Assembly (NCBI RefSeq): GCF_003033885.1
Contig: NZ_CP024081.1
Coordinates: 620,999 to 684,998 of the forward strand
DNA length: 64,000 bases
Source: Pseudomonas rhizophila
GTDB taxonomy: Bacteria; Pseudomonadota; Gammaproteobacteria; Pseudomonadales; Pseudomonadaceae
Direction: 5' to 3'
The stretch's first letter is position 1. Each line of letters begins with the position of its first letter. The notes beneath the pieces were generated by a model that worked only from the letters and a program-made list of their open reading frames with translations, did no database searches and was not told where the DNA came from. Of this stretch, positions 27,645-36,461 are shown one piece after another. Made by a program: the position numbers and the translations under genes.

Positions 27645-28030
27645 TTGACGGCAAATTCTGGACGTCTATAATTCGCCCCACTTCCGGCACAGTCGAAACG
27701 GAAAACTCCTTGAGTTTCAATGAGTTAAGCGGTTTTCGGCAGTGCAGGGCTTCAGGTCATCGAAGCTTGGGAAGCAGTTAGTGGGGCGGTTTTTCTGGCT
27801 CCGTTAACGATTCGATCTTCTCGATCGAAAGCGGTCAAAAAGAGGTGTTGACAGCAGCGAGTAACGCTGTAGAATTCGCCTCCCGCTAACGAGAGATCGG
27901 AAGCGCAAGTGGTTGAAGTTGCAGAGGAAACTTTGAAAACTTCTTAAAATAACCGCTTGACAGATACACAGAGCGCTGTAGAATGCGCGCCTCGGTTGAG
28001 ACGAAAGGCTCAACCCACCGCTCTTTAACA
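27645..28030 (+). promoter_or_regulatory. rRNA operon promoter and leader without rRNA genes
   Basis: Three sigma-70 promoters, all with 16-bp spacers: TTGACG 27645-27650 / TATAAT 27667-27672; TTGACA 27848-27853 / TAGAAT 27870-27875; TTGACA 27957-27962 / TAGAAT 27979-27984. A/T-rich upstream tracts precede the first and third, and the third has a GC-rich discriminator (GCGCGCC). Then come a boxB-like hairpin (GGTTGAG 27994-28000 / CTCAACC 28009-28015) and a perfect boxA GCTCTTTAACA (28020-28030). This is the arrangement of Pseudomonas rrn operons. The next base begins a REPIN array; no 16S, 23S or 5S sequence is present. Confidence 0.88.
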
Positions 28031-28834
28031 CGAATTTTGTGCCCGCCACAGATCCCCTGTGGGAGCGAGCCTGCTCGCGATGACGGCGGCCCATCCAACA
28101 TCACCGGTTCAGACAGACCCCTATCGCGAGCAAGCTCGCTCCCACAGTTTTGATCGCGGTGTTCACAGATTCTATGCCCGCCACAGATCCCCTGTGGGAG
28201 CGAGCTTGCTCGCGATGACGGCGGCCCATCCAACATCACCGGTTCAGACAGACCCCTATCGCGAGCAAGCTCGCTCCCACAGTTTTTTGGTGGTGTTCAC
28301 GAATTTTGTGCCCGCCACAGATCCCCTGTGGGAGCGAGCCTGCTCGCGATGACGGCGGCCCATCCAACATCACCGGTTCAGGCAGACCGCTATCGCGAGC
28401 AGGCTCGCTCCCACAGTTTTGATCGCGGTGTTCACAGATTCTATGCCCGCCACAGATCCCCTGTGGGAGCGAGCTTGCTCGCGATGACGGCGGCCCATCC
28501 AACATCACCGTTTCAGGCAGACCGTATCGCGAGCAGGCTCGCTCCCACAGTTTTGATCGGTGTGTTCACGAATTTTGTGCCCGCCACACATCCCCTGTGG
28601 GAGCGAGCTTGCTCGCGAAGACGGCGGCACATTCAACATCACCGTTTCAGGCAGACCGCTATCGCGAGCAAGCTCGCTCCCACAGTTTTGATTGGTGGTG
28701 TTCACGAGTTTTGTACCCGCCACACATCCCCTGCTCGCGATGACGGCGGCACATTCAGCACCACCGGTTCAAGCAGAGCGCTATCGCGAGCAGGCTCGTT
28801 CCCACAGTTTTGATCGCCGGTGTTCCGGTCTTTC
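28031..28834. repeat. Tandem REPIN array 1 (six units)
   Basis: Six direct repeats of about 135 bp start at 28031, 28166, 28300, 28435, 28569 and 28705. Each unit has a linker (CGAATTTTGTGCCCGCC or the variant CAGATTCTATGCCCGCC), a forward REP, a spacer with CATCACCG, and an inverted REP. Linker types alternate A-B-A-B-A-A, and unit 6 has lost part of its forward REP. Translated frames through the array are repeat-derived and not genes. From 28835 to the promoter at 28948 nothing is recognised. Confidence 0.93.
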
Positions 28835-28947
28835 CAAGTCCTACCTGGTAACGCTGTGGTATGACGACTTCTGTTGTTTATGATGTGAGAAATAACCTCT
28901 TCGCTATGGAAATCCCATCATATGTTGGTTTTTGTGTGATTTACCGG

Positions 28948-28977
28948 TTGACAGTCTGACGGAAACGTCCGAATAAT
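28948..28977 (+). promoter_or_regulatory. Promoter of the enolase-ABC transporter operon
   Basis: -35 TTGACA (28948-28953) and -10 AATAAT (28972-28977) with an 18-bp spacer, ending 59 bp before the enolase-superfamily gene. Transcription would begin near 28984, at the edge of the palindrome at 28986-29003. Confidence 0.65.
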
Positions 28978-28985
28978 CAGCTACG

Positions 28986-29003
28986 TTGTATGACGACATA
29001 CAA
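28986..29003. promoter_or_regulatory. Palindromic operator, FadR/GntR type
   Basis: Perfect inverted repeat TTGTATG-ACGA-CATACAA. The GTAT...ATAC pattern is typical of sites for FadR-subfamily GntR repressors. It sits just downstream of the predicted start of transcription, where bound protein would block the operon. Two FadR-type regulators are encoded at 36462-38016. Confidence 0.7.
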
Positions 29004-29036
29004 ATAAAAATCACAATACATGGTGTTCTTCCCCTT

Positions 29037-30191
29037 ATGAGAATCACAGGCGTTCACGTCGAAGTCTTTTCCACCCCTTCGCGCCGCGCTCAAGACAGCG
29101 CCGGCCACGCTCATCCGGGCGAGGAGGTTCTGATCAAGATGGCCTTGCTGCGAATTGGCTGCGATGACGGCAGCGAGGGCTATGCCTTCGGTCCGCCTGA
29201 GTTGGTTCGTCCGCACATCATCGAGTCCTTTGTGCGCAAGGTGCTGATCGGCCGGGACCCAATGGACCGCGAAAGCATCTGGCAAGACTTGGCGCACTGG
29301 CAGCGCGGCAGCGCCGGGCAGTTCACCGACCGCGCGTTGGCGCTGGTGGAACAAGCGCTGTGGGACCTGGCCGGGCGCAAGCTCAAGTTGCCGGTACACA
29401 AGCTGATTGGCGGCTATCGCGACAAAGTGCCGGCGTACGGTTCGACGATGTGTGGCGATGATCTGCCGGGGGGCTTGTCCACGCCGGACGAGTACGGCCA
29501 GTTCGCCGAAAAGCTGGTCCAGCGCGGCTACAAGGCCATCAAGTTGCACACCTGGATGCCGCCGATTTCCTTCGCCCCGAATCCGCAGATGGACATCCAA
29601 GCCTGCGCCGCCGTGCGTGAGGCAGTCGGTCCGGACATCGCGCTGATGCTCGACGGCTACCACTGGTACAGCCGCATGGACGCGCTGACCATTGGCAGGG
29701 CGCTCGAGCAACTCAATTTCGCCTGGTTCGAAGAACCGATGATGGAAGATTCCGCTGAGTCCTATGCCTGGCTGGCGGCCAATCTGGACATCCCGGTACT
29801 GGGCCCGGAAAGCATCGCCGGCAAGTTCCACAGCCGCGCCAGTTGGGTCACCCATAAGTCCTGTGACATCCTGCGCGCGGGCGTGGCCGGGGTCGGGGGG
29901 ATCGGGCCGTGCCTGAAGGTGGCGCACCTGGCCGAGTCGTTCGGCATGGACTGTGAAGTCCACGGCAATGGCGCGGCGAACCTGGCTGTAGTCGGTGCAA
30001 TCAGCAATTGCCGCTGGTACGAGCGCGGCCTGCTGCATCCCTTCCTCGACTACGAAGAAGTCCCTGCGCACCTCAATAGCATTGTCGACCCGATGGACGC
30101 CGACGGTTTTGTGCACCTGTCTGATCGGCCTGGGTTGGGCGAGGACATCAACTTCGCGTATATCGAGGCCAATACCTTGTCTCGACATTGA
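29037..30191 (+). CDS. Enolase-superfamily enzyme (mandelate racemase subgroup), likely acid-sugar dehydratase
   Basis: A 384-residue protein with the N-terminal capping domain and the TIM-barrel of the mandelate racemase subgroup. Visible active-site residues are Lys169-x-His171 (AIKLHTW), metal ligands Asp206 (MLDGYHW), Glu232 (WFEEP) and Glu258 (LGPES), and the Asp277/His309 dyad (EVHGNG). Most relatives dehydrate or epimerise sugar acids; KxH in place of the usual KxK leaves specificity open. I start at ATG 29037, since the earlier TTG at 28986 lies within the operator. It leads the operon with a peptide/nickel-type ABC transporter. Confidence 0.85.
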   Translation: MRITGVHVEVFSTPSRRAQDSAGHAHPGEEVLIKMALLRIGCDDGSEGYAFGPPELVRPHIIESFVRKVLIGRDPMDRESIWQDLAHWQRGSAGQFTDRALALVEQALWDLAGRKLKLPVHKLIGGYRDKVPAYGSTMCGDDLPGGLSTPDEYGQFAEKLVQRGYKAIKLHTWMPPISFAPNPQMDIQACAAVREAVGPDIALMLDGYHWYSRMDALTIGRALEQLNFAWFEEPMMEDSAESYAWLAANLDIPVLGPESIAGKFHSRASWVTHKSCDILRAGVAGVGGIGPCLKVAHLAESFGMDCEVHGNGAANLAVVGAISNCRWYERGLLHPFLDYEEVPAHLNSIVDPMDADGFVHLSDRPGLGEDINFAYIEANTLSRH

Positions 30192-30262
30192 TCGCGCACC
30201 ACGTCCGCGGCCGATAGCTGCCCGGACGACAAGTCTTTATAAATATAAGAAAGGACTGAACC

Positions 30263-31885
30263 ATGAAACTCTGGCCCAAGCGCCTGACCAGGCTGCTGTG
30301 TGTCACCGTGGCCCTGTGCACAGTGCAGGTGCCCGTCAGCCTGGCTCAAGGCGAAACGCCCGCCGACCAATTGGTGGTGGGCATGAGCATGATCAACCTG
30401 CTGTCCCTGGACCCCGCCGCGGCAACCGGCCTGGAGGTCGCCGAGGTTAACGCCAACGTTTATGACATGCTCCTGGAGCAGGACGCGGCGCAACCGGACA
30501 CGCTGATCCCGGCCCTGGCGAAAACCTGGGAGGTCAGCCCCGACCGCATGCGCCTGACCTTCCAGTTGCGCGATGACGTGCGTTTTCACTCCGGCGCACC
30601 GCTCACCGCGCAAGACGTCGCCTGGTCGCTACAACGGGTGGTCACCCTCAACCGCGCCCTGGCTTCGACCTGGAAAGCCTACGGTTTCACCGCCGACAAC
30701 GTCAGCAAACTGATGCGCGCCGAAGGGCCGCATACCTTTGTCATGGACCTGCCGCGCAGCACCGACCCGATGCTGGTGCTTAACACTCTGGCGACCTCTC
30801 CCAGCGCCTTCATCATTGATCGCTCGGTCGCTTTGCAACATCAGGTCGGTGATGATCAGGGCGCCGCGTGGCTGGCGACCCACACAGCCGGCTCCGGTGC
30901 CTTCAAGCTCGACATCTGGCGCGCCAACGACGTGATTCTGATGAGTCGTCATGACGACTATTGGCGCGGCCCCGCGAAGTTGCGCCGGGTGATCATGCGC
31001 AACATGACCGAGTCCCAGGCCTTGCGCCTGATGGTCGAGCGCGGTGACCTGGACGTCGCCCGAGGCATGGCGGCCACCGACATCAAGGCGCTGGGCAAGG
31101 TCGATGAGGTACGCATCCAGAGCATCGCCCGTGGCACGCTGTATTATGTGGCGATGAGCATGCAACAGCCGCTGTTCCAGGACATCCGCGTGCGCCAAGC
31201 CATCCGCCTGCTGATCGACTACCAGGGCATCAACGATGTGGTGATGCCGCACTACGGGGTGATCAATCAGCGGCCGATGCAACTGGGGCTGCCGGCACGC
31301 CTGGAAGATCCTGGCTATCGCCTGGATGTGGCCGAGGCCAAGCGTCTGCTGGCAGCGGCGGGGCACGCCGAAGGCTTCAAGGTGAGCATCCGCTCGCTGA
31401 CCGATCCGCCGTTCATCAACATCGCCACCAGCCTGCAAGCGACACTGGCCCAGGCAGGTATCCAGGCCACGATCATCACCGGCACGGGAAATCAGATTTA
31501 CGGTGCAATGCGCGACCGCCAGTTCGACATCCTCGTCGGTCGTGGTGGTGGCGGGGCGGAGCGTCATCCGCATTCAAGCCTGCGGGCCCTGGTCTACAAC
31601 CCGGACAACCGCACCGAAGCCAAGCTGAGCAACTTCCAGGGCTGGCGCACCTCGTTCTTCAACCCGCAGCTCAATCAGTTGATCGAGCAGGCCGAGCGCG
31701 AGCAAGACCCCGAGCGCCAGCGGGAAATGTACGCGCAGATCCAGACCCTCTACGACCAGCAGGCCGGAGCAATCATGCCGGTTTCACAGATGGTCGACGA
31801 AGTGGTGATCCACGCCGACGTGCGCAACTACATCGGCCATACCGCCGCCACCACACGTCTTCGGGACGTTTACAAGCAGCGCTGA
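30263..31885 (+). CDS. ABC substrate-binding protein, family 5 (Dpp/Opp/nickel type)
   Basis: A 540-residue periplasmic protein with a signal peptide (RLLCVTVALCTVQVPVSLA, cleavage near residue 28) and the SBP_bac_5 fold (MSMINLLSLDPA near the start, TFQLRDDVRFHSG, later GQRQREM-type C-terminal helix). GAAAGGA precedes the ATG. Family 5 proteins bind peptides but also oligosaccharides, opines and sugar acids. With the adjacent KdgM-like porin and sugar-acid enzyme, a carbohydrate ligand is more likely than a peptide; this is inference. Confidence 0.9.
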   Translation: MKLWPKRLTRLLCVTVALCTVQVPVSLAQGETPADQLVVGMSMINLLSLDPAAATGLEVAEVNANVYDMLLEQDAAQPDTLIPALAKTWEVSPDRMRLTFQLRDDVRFHSGAPLTAQDVAWSLQRVVTLNRALASTWKAYGFTADNVSKLMRAEGPHTFVMDLPRSTDPMLVLNTLATSPSAFIIDRSVALQHQVGDDQGAAWLATHTAGSGAFKLDIWRANDVILMSRHDDYWRGPAKLRRVIMRNMTESQALRLMVERGDLDVARGMAATDIKALGKVDEVRIQSIARGTLYYVAMSMQQPLFQDIRVRQAIRLLIDYQGINDVVMPHYGVINQRPMQLGLPARLEDPGYRLDVAEAKRLLAAAGHAEGFKVSIRSLTDPPFINIATSLQATLAQAGIQATIITGTGNQIYGAMRDRQFDILVGRGGGGAERHPHSSLRALVYNPDNRTEAKLSNFQGWRTSFFNPQLNQLIEQAEREQDPERQREMYAQIQTLYDQQAGAIMPVSQMVDEVVIHADVRNYIGHTAATTRLRDVYKQR

Positions 31886-31913
31886 AATCGACGGCCGCAG
31901 GGCCAAGGCAGGA

Positions 31914-32957
31914 ATGAACATGTCGACTGCATCCTTTTCAATCTGGACATCCCGGGTCGCTTCGGCGTCCCGGCGCAGCGGGTCGGTGGCGGTGACGCTG
32001 CTGGGGCTGCTGCTACTGACCTTTTTCATCGGACGGGTCATGCCCCTGGACCCGGTGCTGGCCATCGTCGGCCCGGACGCTGACGCCTCGGCCTACGCCC
32101 AGGTGTATCAAGAGCTAGGCCTGGACAAACCGTTGTGGACGCAGTTCGCGATCTACCTCGGCGACCTGCTGCACGGTGACTTCGGCATGGCCTTGCTGAC
32201 CGGCAACCCGGTCATCACCGACATCGCCCGGGTCTTCCCAGCCACTTTGGAACTGGCCACCCTGGCCATTCTGTTCGGCGTGTTGGCGGGCTTGCCGCTG
32301 GGCGTCTACGCGGCGACACATCAGGGGCGTGCCGGGGACCATATCGCGCGGTTGATCACGCTGTTCGGCTACTCCACGCCGATTTTCTGGATCGGCATGA
32401 TGGCCTTCCTGGTGTTCTACGCCTGGCTGGGTTGGGCCGGTGGCGTCGGGCGCATCGGCCTGGCCTATGACGGGCTGATCCCCAAACACACCGGGCTGCT
32501 GTTGATCGATACCGCCTGGTCCGGCGATTGGGAGGCCTTTCGCAGCGCGTTGCGCCACATCCTGCTGCCGGCGGTGATCCTCAGTTTCAACTCGGTGGCT
32601 TACATCAGCCGCATGACCCGCAGCTTCATGCTCGAGCAGCTGTCCCAGGAGTACATCATCACCGCCCGGGTCAAGGGTTTGTCCCAGCGGCGAATCGTCT
32701 GGGGCCATGCCTTCGGCAACATCCGCGTGCAGCTGTTGACCATCGTTGCGCTGGCCTACGGCGGGCTGTTGGAAGGCGCGGTGCTGATCGAAACCGTGTT
32801 TGCCTGGCCGGGCTTCGGTCAGTACCTGACCAGCAGTTTGCTCCTCGGTGACATGAACGCGGTGATGGCCTGTGTCCTGCTGATCGGCCTCATCTTCGTG
32901 ACGCTGAACCTGATCAGCGACGCGCTGTACAAGATCTTCGACCCGAGGACTCGCTAA
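31914..32957 (+). CDS. ABC permease DppB/GsiC type
   Basis: A 347-residue inner-membrane permease with six helices, an N-terminal TM (VAVTLLGLLLLTFFIG), the periplasmic segment with ELGLDKPLWTQF and GDFGMALLTG, and the EAA-type loop ARVKGLSQRRIVWGHAFGN that contacts the ATPase. It overlaps the next permease gene by one base (TAATG) and follows the binding protein by 28 bp. Confidence 0.92.
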   Translation: MNMSTASFSIWTSRVASASRRSGSVAVTLLGLLLLTFFIGRVMPLDPVLAIVGPDADASAYAQVYQELGLDKPLWTQFAIYLGDLLHGDFGMALLTGNPVITDIARVFPATLELATLAILFGVLAGLPLGVYAATHQGRAGDHIARLITLFGYSTPIFWIGMMAFLVFYAWLGWAGGVGRIGLAYDGLIPKHTGLLLIDTAWSGDWEAFRSALRHILLPAVILSFNSVAYISRMTRSFMLEQLSQEYIITARVKGLSQRRIVWGHAFGNIRVQLLTIVALAYGGLLEGAVLIETVFAWPGFGQYLTSSLLLGDMNAVMACVLLIGLIFVTLNLISDALYKIFDPRTR

Positions 32958-33865
32958 TGAACCTGCCTCTTGCTTCCAGCGCAGCCGGCAGTGCCGCGCT
33001 GCCATCTTCAAGTACGGCAGCGATGGCCGTCAGTGCCTTGCGCCTGCTGCGTTTCCTGCTGCGCAACCCGATGACCTTTGCCGGCCTGATCGTCGTCTCG
33101 ACCCTGATGCTGGTCGCGGTTTTCGCGCCATGGATTGCCGGTCACGATCCGCTGTTGCAGAACCTTGCCGGGGCGTTGCAAGCACCCAGCAGCGTCCACT
33201 GGTTCGGCACTGACGAATACGGTCGCGATGTCTTCGCCCGCTTGGTTTACGGCTCGCGCATCACCCTGTACATCGTTTTGCTGGTGACCGTGATTGTCGG
33301 GCCAATCGGCTTGCTGGTGGGCACGGTGTCCGGTTACTTCGGCGGTTGGGTCGACAGCCTGTTCATGCGCATCACCGACATCTTCATCTCGTTTCCCAGC
33401 CTGGTCCTGGCGCTGGCGTTCATCGCCGCCCTCGGCCCGGGCCTTGAGCATGCGGTGATCGCCATCGCACTGACTGCCTGGCCGCCGATTGCCCGACTCG
33501 CCCGCGCTGAAACCCTGCCGCTGCGCAACGCTGACTTCGTCGTGGCGGTGCAGCTTCAAGGCGCGTCGAGTACCCGGGTCATCCTGCGCCACATCATTCC
33601 AATGTGCCTGTCCTCGGTGATCATCCGCCTGACCATGAACATGGCGAGCATCATTCTCACCGCCGCCGCCCTGGGCTTTCTCGGCCTCGGCGCCCAGGCA
33701 CCGTTGCCGGAATGGGGTGCCATGATCTCGACCGGACGGCGCTACATGCTCGAAAGCTGGTGGCTGGTGGCGGCGCCCGGTGCGGCGATCATGCTGGTCA
33801 GCCTGGCCTTCAACCTGTTGGGCGACGGTTTGCGCGACGTCCTTGACCCACGTAGCCAATCCTGA
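32957..33865 (+). CDS. ABC permease DppC/GsiD type
   Basis: A 302-residue permease with the family hallmarks: N-terminal helix, HWFGTDEYGRDVFARLVYGSR (here split as HWFGTDEYGRD + VFARLVYGSR), and the ATPase-contact loop QLQGASSTRVILRHIIP. It pairs with the preceding permease and is followed 11 bp later by the first ATPase gene. Confidence 0.92.
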   Translation: MNLPLASSAAGSAALPSSSTAAMAVSALRLLRFLLRNPMTFAGLIVVSTLMLVAVFAPWIAGHDPLLQNLAGALQAPSSVHWFGTDEYGRDVFARLVYGSRITLYIVLLVTVIVGPIGLLVGTVSGYFGGWVDSLFMRITDIFISFPSLVLALAFIAALGPGLEHAVIAIALTAWPPIARLARAETLPLRNADFVVAVQLQGASSTRVILRHIIPMCLSSVIIRLTMNMASIILTAAALGFLGLGAQAPLPEWGAMISTGRRYMLESWWLVAAPGAAIMLVSLAFNLLGDGLRDVLDPRSQS

Positions 33866-33876
33866 GGAGCAGCCCC

Positions 33877-34716
33877 ATGACTGAGATAAAACTTGCCGTA
33901 CAGGACTTGTGTGTGGAGTTTCGCAACGCCGGCAAAATCTCCCGGGCGGTGCGTGACGTGTCGTTCACTTTGGGCCGGGAAAAACTCGCCATCGTTGGTG
34001 AATCCGGCTCGGGCAAGTCCACCGTTGGCCGCAGTCTCTTGCGCTTGCATCCGCCGACGGCGCGAGTCACCGCCAAGACGTTGCGTTTTGCCGATATCGA
34101 CTTGCTGGCCGCCAGCGAAAAGCAGATCCAGGCGATTCGCGGTGCGCGCATGTCGATGATCATGCAAGACCCCAAGTACTCGCTGAACCCGGTGGTGCGG
34201 GTCGGCGAACAAATCGCCGAGGCCTATCTGGCCCATCACAAAGTGCCCCATCGCGAGGCCCGCGAACGCGCCCTGGACATGCTCGCCAAGGTACACATTC
34301 GCGACCCGCAGCGGGTCTACGACCTGTACCCCCATGAAGTCTCGGGCGGCATGGGCCAGCGGATCATGATCGCCATGATGGTGATCACCGACCCCCAGGT
34401 GATCATCGCCGACGAACCCACTTCTGCCCTGGATGTGTCGGTGCGCCGGCAGGTGCTCAACGTGCTGGAGGAGTTGGTCAGCGAGCGCGACCTCGGGCTG
34501 ATTTTCATCAGCCACGATTTGAATCTCGTGCGGAATTTCTGTGACCGCGTGCTGGTGATGTACGCCGGCCGTGTGGTCGAGTCGATTGCCGCCGCCGACC
34601 TGGATCAAGCCAGCCATCCCTATACCCGTGGCCTGCTGGCCGCACTGCCGAGCCTGGATCATCGGCGCGCCACGCTGCCGGTGTTGCAGCGTGACCCGCA
34701 GTGGTTGAATGCTTGA
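33877..34716 (+). CDS. ABC ATPase DppD/OppD type
   Basis: A 279-residue ATPase: Walker A GESGSGKST (about 42-50), signature VSGGMGQR, Walker [13 protein letters not shown] and a switch His (FISHDL). It is about 40-50 residues shorter than typical DppD because the C-terminal oligopeptide-transport extension, and its iron-sulfur-like cysteine cluster, are cut short. GGAGCAG precedes the start. It works with the second ATPase as an asymmetric pair. Confidence 0.9.
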   Translation: MTEIKLAVQDLCVEFRNAGKISRAVRDVSFTLGREKLAIVGESGSGKSTVGRSLLRLHPPTARVTAKTLRFADIDLLAASEKQIQAIRGARMSMIMQDPKYSLNPVVRVGEQIAEAYLAHHKVPHREARERALDMLAKVHIRDPQRVYDLYPHEVSGGMGQRIMIAMMVITDPQVIIADEPTSALDVSVRRQVLNVLEELVSERDLGLIFISHDLNLVRNFCDRVLVMYAGRVVESIAAADLDQASHPYTRGLLAALPSLDHRRATLPVLQRDPQWLNA

Positions 34717-34726
34717 GGAGCCTGTC

Positions 34727-35494
34727 ATGAGCATGATTGAAATCGCCGGCCTGAACCTTTGTTTTGGCACCGGCGCGGCACTGAACGCGGTATTGCACGA
34801 CGTCGATTTGAGTGTTGCCGAAGGCGAGGCATTCGGCCTGGTAGGGGAGTCCGGTTCGGGCAAGACCACCGTGCTGCGCTGTCTGGCCGGGCAGTATCAG
34901 CATTGGACCGGGCAACTGCAGATCGCCGGCCAGGCCGTGATCCGCAACCTGCCGCTGAACCACTATCGTACGGTGCAGATGGTGTTCCAGGATCCCTACG
35001 CCTCGCTGCATCCGCGCTACACCATTGATGCCGCGTTGCAGGAACCGTTGCGCATCCACGGCATCGACGGGCGTGCGCAGAAGGTCAGCGAGATCCTGCG
35101 CAAGGTCGGCTTGAACGACAGCTTCCGTTTTCGTTACCCGCATCAATTATCCGGTGGCCAACGCCAGCGCGTGGCGATCGCCCGTGCGTTGATCCTGCGT
35201 CCGCGGGTGCTGTTGCTGGACGAGCCGACCTCGGCGTTGGATGTCTCGGTGCAGGCGGAAATCCTCAACCTGCTGGCCGACTTGCGCCGCCAGGAAGGCC
35301 TGACCTACCTGATGGTGACCCACGATCTGGCGGTGGTTGCGCACTTATGCGATCGGGTCGCGGTGATGCAGCAGGGCAGGGTGGTGGAGACGCTCGACAG
35401 TCAGCTTCTGGCGAGTGACGGTGCCACGCACGCGTACACCCGTTTGCTGGTGCAGGCCAGTCGCGACATACAAGGCATCCCTGTCGCCGTTTGA
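34727..35494 (+). CDS. ABC ATPase DppF/OppF type
   Basis: A 255-residue ATPase: Walker A GESGSGKTT, signature [15 protein letters not shown], Walker [12 protein letters not shown], and His of VTHDLAVV. I start at ATG 34727, with GAGGAG seven bases upstream; an in-frame ATG at 34709 would overlap the preceding gene. It completes the transporter. A 139-bp gap then leads to the porin gene. Confidence 0.9.
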   Translation: MSMIEIAGLNLCFGTGAALNAVLHDVDLSVAEGEAFGLVGESGSGKTTVLRCLAGQYQHWTGQLQIAGQAVIRNLPLNHYRTVQMVFQDPYASLHPRYTIDAALQEPLRIHGIDGRAQKVSEILRKVGLNDSFRFRYPHQLSGGQRQRVAIARALILRPRVLLLDEPTSALDVSVQAEILNLLADLRRQEGLTYLMVTHDLAVVAHLCDRVAVMQQGRVVETLDSQLLASDGATHAYTRLLVQASRDIQGIPVAV

Positions 35495-35633
35495 ATTAAA
35501 CCCTGATTCATCAGTTGCACTTGTTTTAACCCGTAAAAGACGTTGAACCCCAGGTTTCAATGCCGCGCACGCGCTCGCCTGTGATTTAGCGTTTAACCCA
35601 ACTAACCCGTTCAACCAACAAGAATAAAAAAAC

Positions 35634-36356
35634 ATGAAAAAGACATTGGTAATACTTTCTCTCGCTTCCTTGTTTACTTCGGTTATTGCCCAGGCCGATA
35701 CCGGCTATATCAATGTACGCCACCAATATGCGGAAAAAAGTCGTATGCATGCCGACCGTGCCAAGTTTGGTATTCGGCTGGACAGTGGCCTGGGTCTGGA
35801 GGGTGAACTCAAATACAAGACCGCCGGTGACCGGCAAGACGTCGCCTTCGACAATACCGTCGGCAGCGGTCATGAATTTACCGTCAACTACCAGCACAAG
35901 ATCAATGATCGCTGGATGCTGACGCCCTCGTTGGCCTTGGACAGCGACGAAGAATCCACCACCTACAAGCTGGGCCTGCGCCTGGGTTACCGCGTGACCA
36001 AAGAGTTGAGCATCGCCGGTCGCTACCGTTTGGATTCAGCCAAACTGGACCGCGACAAGATCGACCGTGACGTGCCGCATAATGGGCAGGACGATCAGAC
36101 GGTCAATCGTTACGATATTTATATCAACTATGGCCCCCAAGGACCGTGGGCCTATGAATATCAGTTGACTTACTTCGATGCCGACTACATTCGCTATAAC
36201 GGCGGCACCGACGACTATGAGCAGAACGCCGTGGTCAAATACCAGTGGGATAAACGCTGGGCGCCGTTCTTTGAAGTGGGTGATATTAAAGTCAACTCGG
36301 TCGACAGCGATCGCCAGTTGCGGCTGCGGGTCGGTGTTAAATACAGCTTCTTCTAA
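35634..36356 (+). CDS. KdgM-family outer-membrane porin
   Basis: A 240-residue outer-membrane protein with a signal peptide (LVILSLASLFTSVIAQA) and alternating beta-strand pattern ending in a C-terminal phenylalanine (GVKYSFF), as needed for outer-membrane insertion. Length, YINVRHQYAEKS start and WxYEYQLTYFD segment match the 12-stranded KdgM/NanC/OmpL group, which passes oligogalacturonates and other acidic oligosaccharides. Placed after the ABC genes it suggests that the island imports an acidic sugar. It may have its own promoter in the 139-bp gap; no clear ribosome site was seen. Confidence 0.85.
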   Translation: MKKTLVILSLASLFTSVIAQADTGYINVRHQYAEKSRMHADRAKFGIRLDSGLGLEGELKYKTAGDRQDVAFDNTVGSGHEFTVNYQHKINDRWMLTPSLALDSDEESTTYKLGLRLGYRVTKELSIAGRYRLDSAKLDRDKIDRDVPHNGQDDQTVNRYDIYINYGPQGPWAYEYQLTYFDADYIRYNGGTDDYEQNAVVKYQWDKRWAPFFEVGDIKVNSVDSDRQLRLRVGVKYSFF

Positions 36357-36358
36357 AT

Positions 36359-36449
36359 TGTAGGAGCGAGCCTGCTGGCGATAGCGTCGGATCAGTTGGC
36401 ATTCATGTTGACTGACCCACTGCCTTCGCGAGCAGGCTCGCTCCCACAG
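36359..36449. repeat. REPIN, slightly degenerate
   Basis: Forward REP with changes (GTAGGAGCGAGCCTGCTGGCGAT, 36359-36382, written with its loop inside) and inverted REP (36424-36448) between the convergent porin and GntR genes. Confidence 0.85.
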
Positions 36450-36461
36450 AATCAGTGGGCA

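Noticed and set aside
28059..28813. Open frames reading through array 1 (products with LLAMTAAHPTS and EQARSHS repeats), and the like at 37967-38619
   Set aside because: They are translations of REP sequence in several frames on both strands, with no ribosome sites or independent codon pattern.
28031..28834. Regular ~135-bp period looked at as a CRISPR array
   Set aside because: The whole unit is conserved, there are no unique spacers of constant length, and no cas genes are near. The period is that of tandem REPINs.
28977..30188. 403-codon minus-strand frame opposite the enolase gene
   Set aside because: The plus strand has all enolase-superfamily active-site residues; the minus-strand product has no recognisable domain.
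33742..34869. 375-codon minus-strand frame over the ABC ATPase genes
   Set aside because: It runs across two real ATPase genes with Walker motifs and is a shadow frame.
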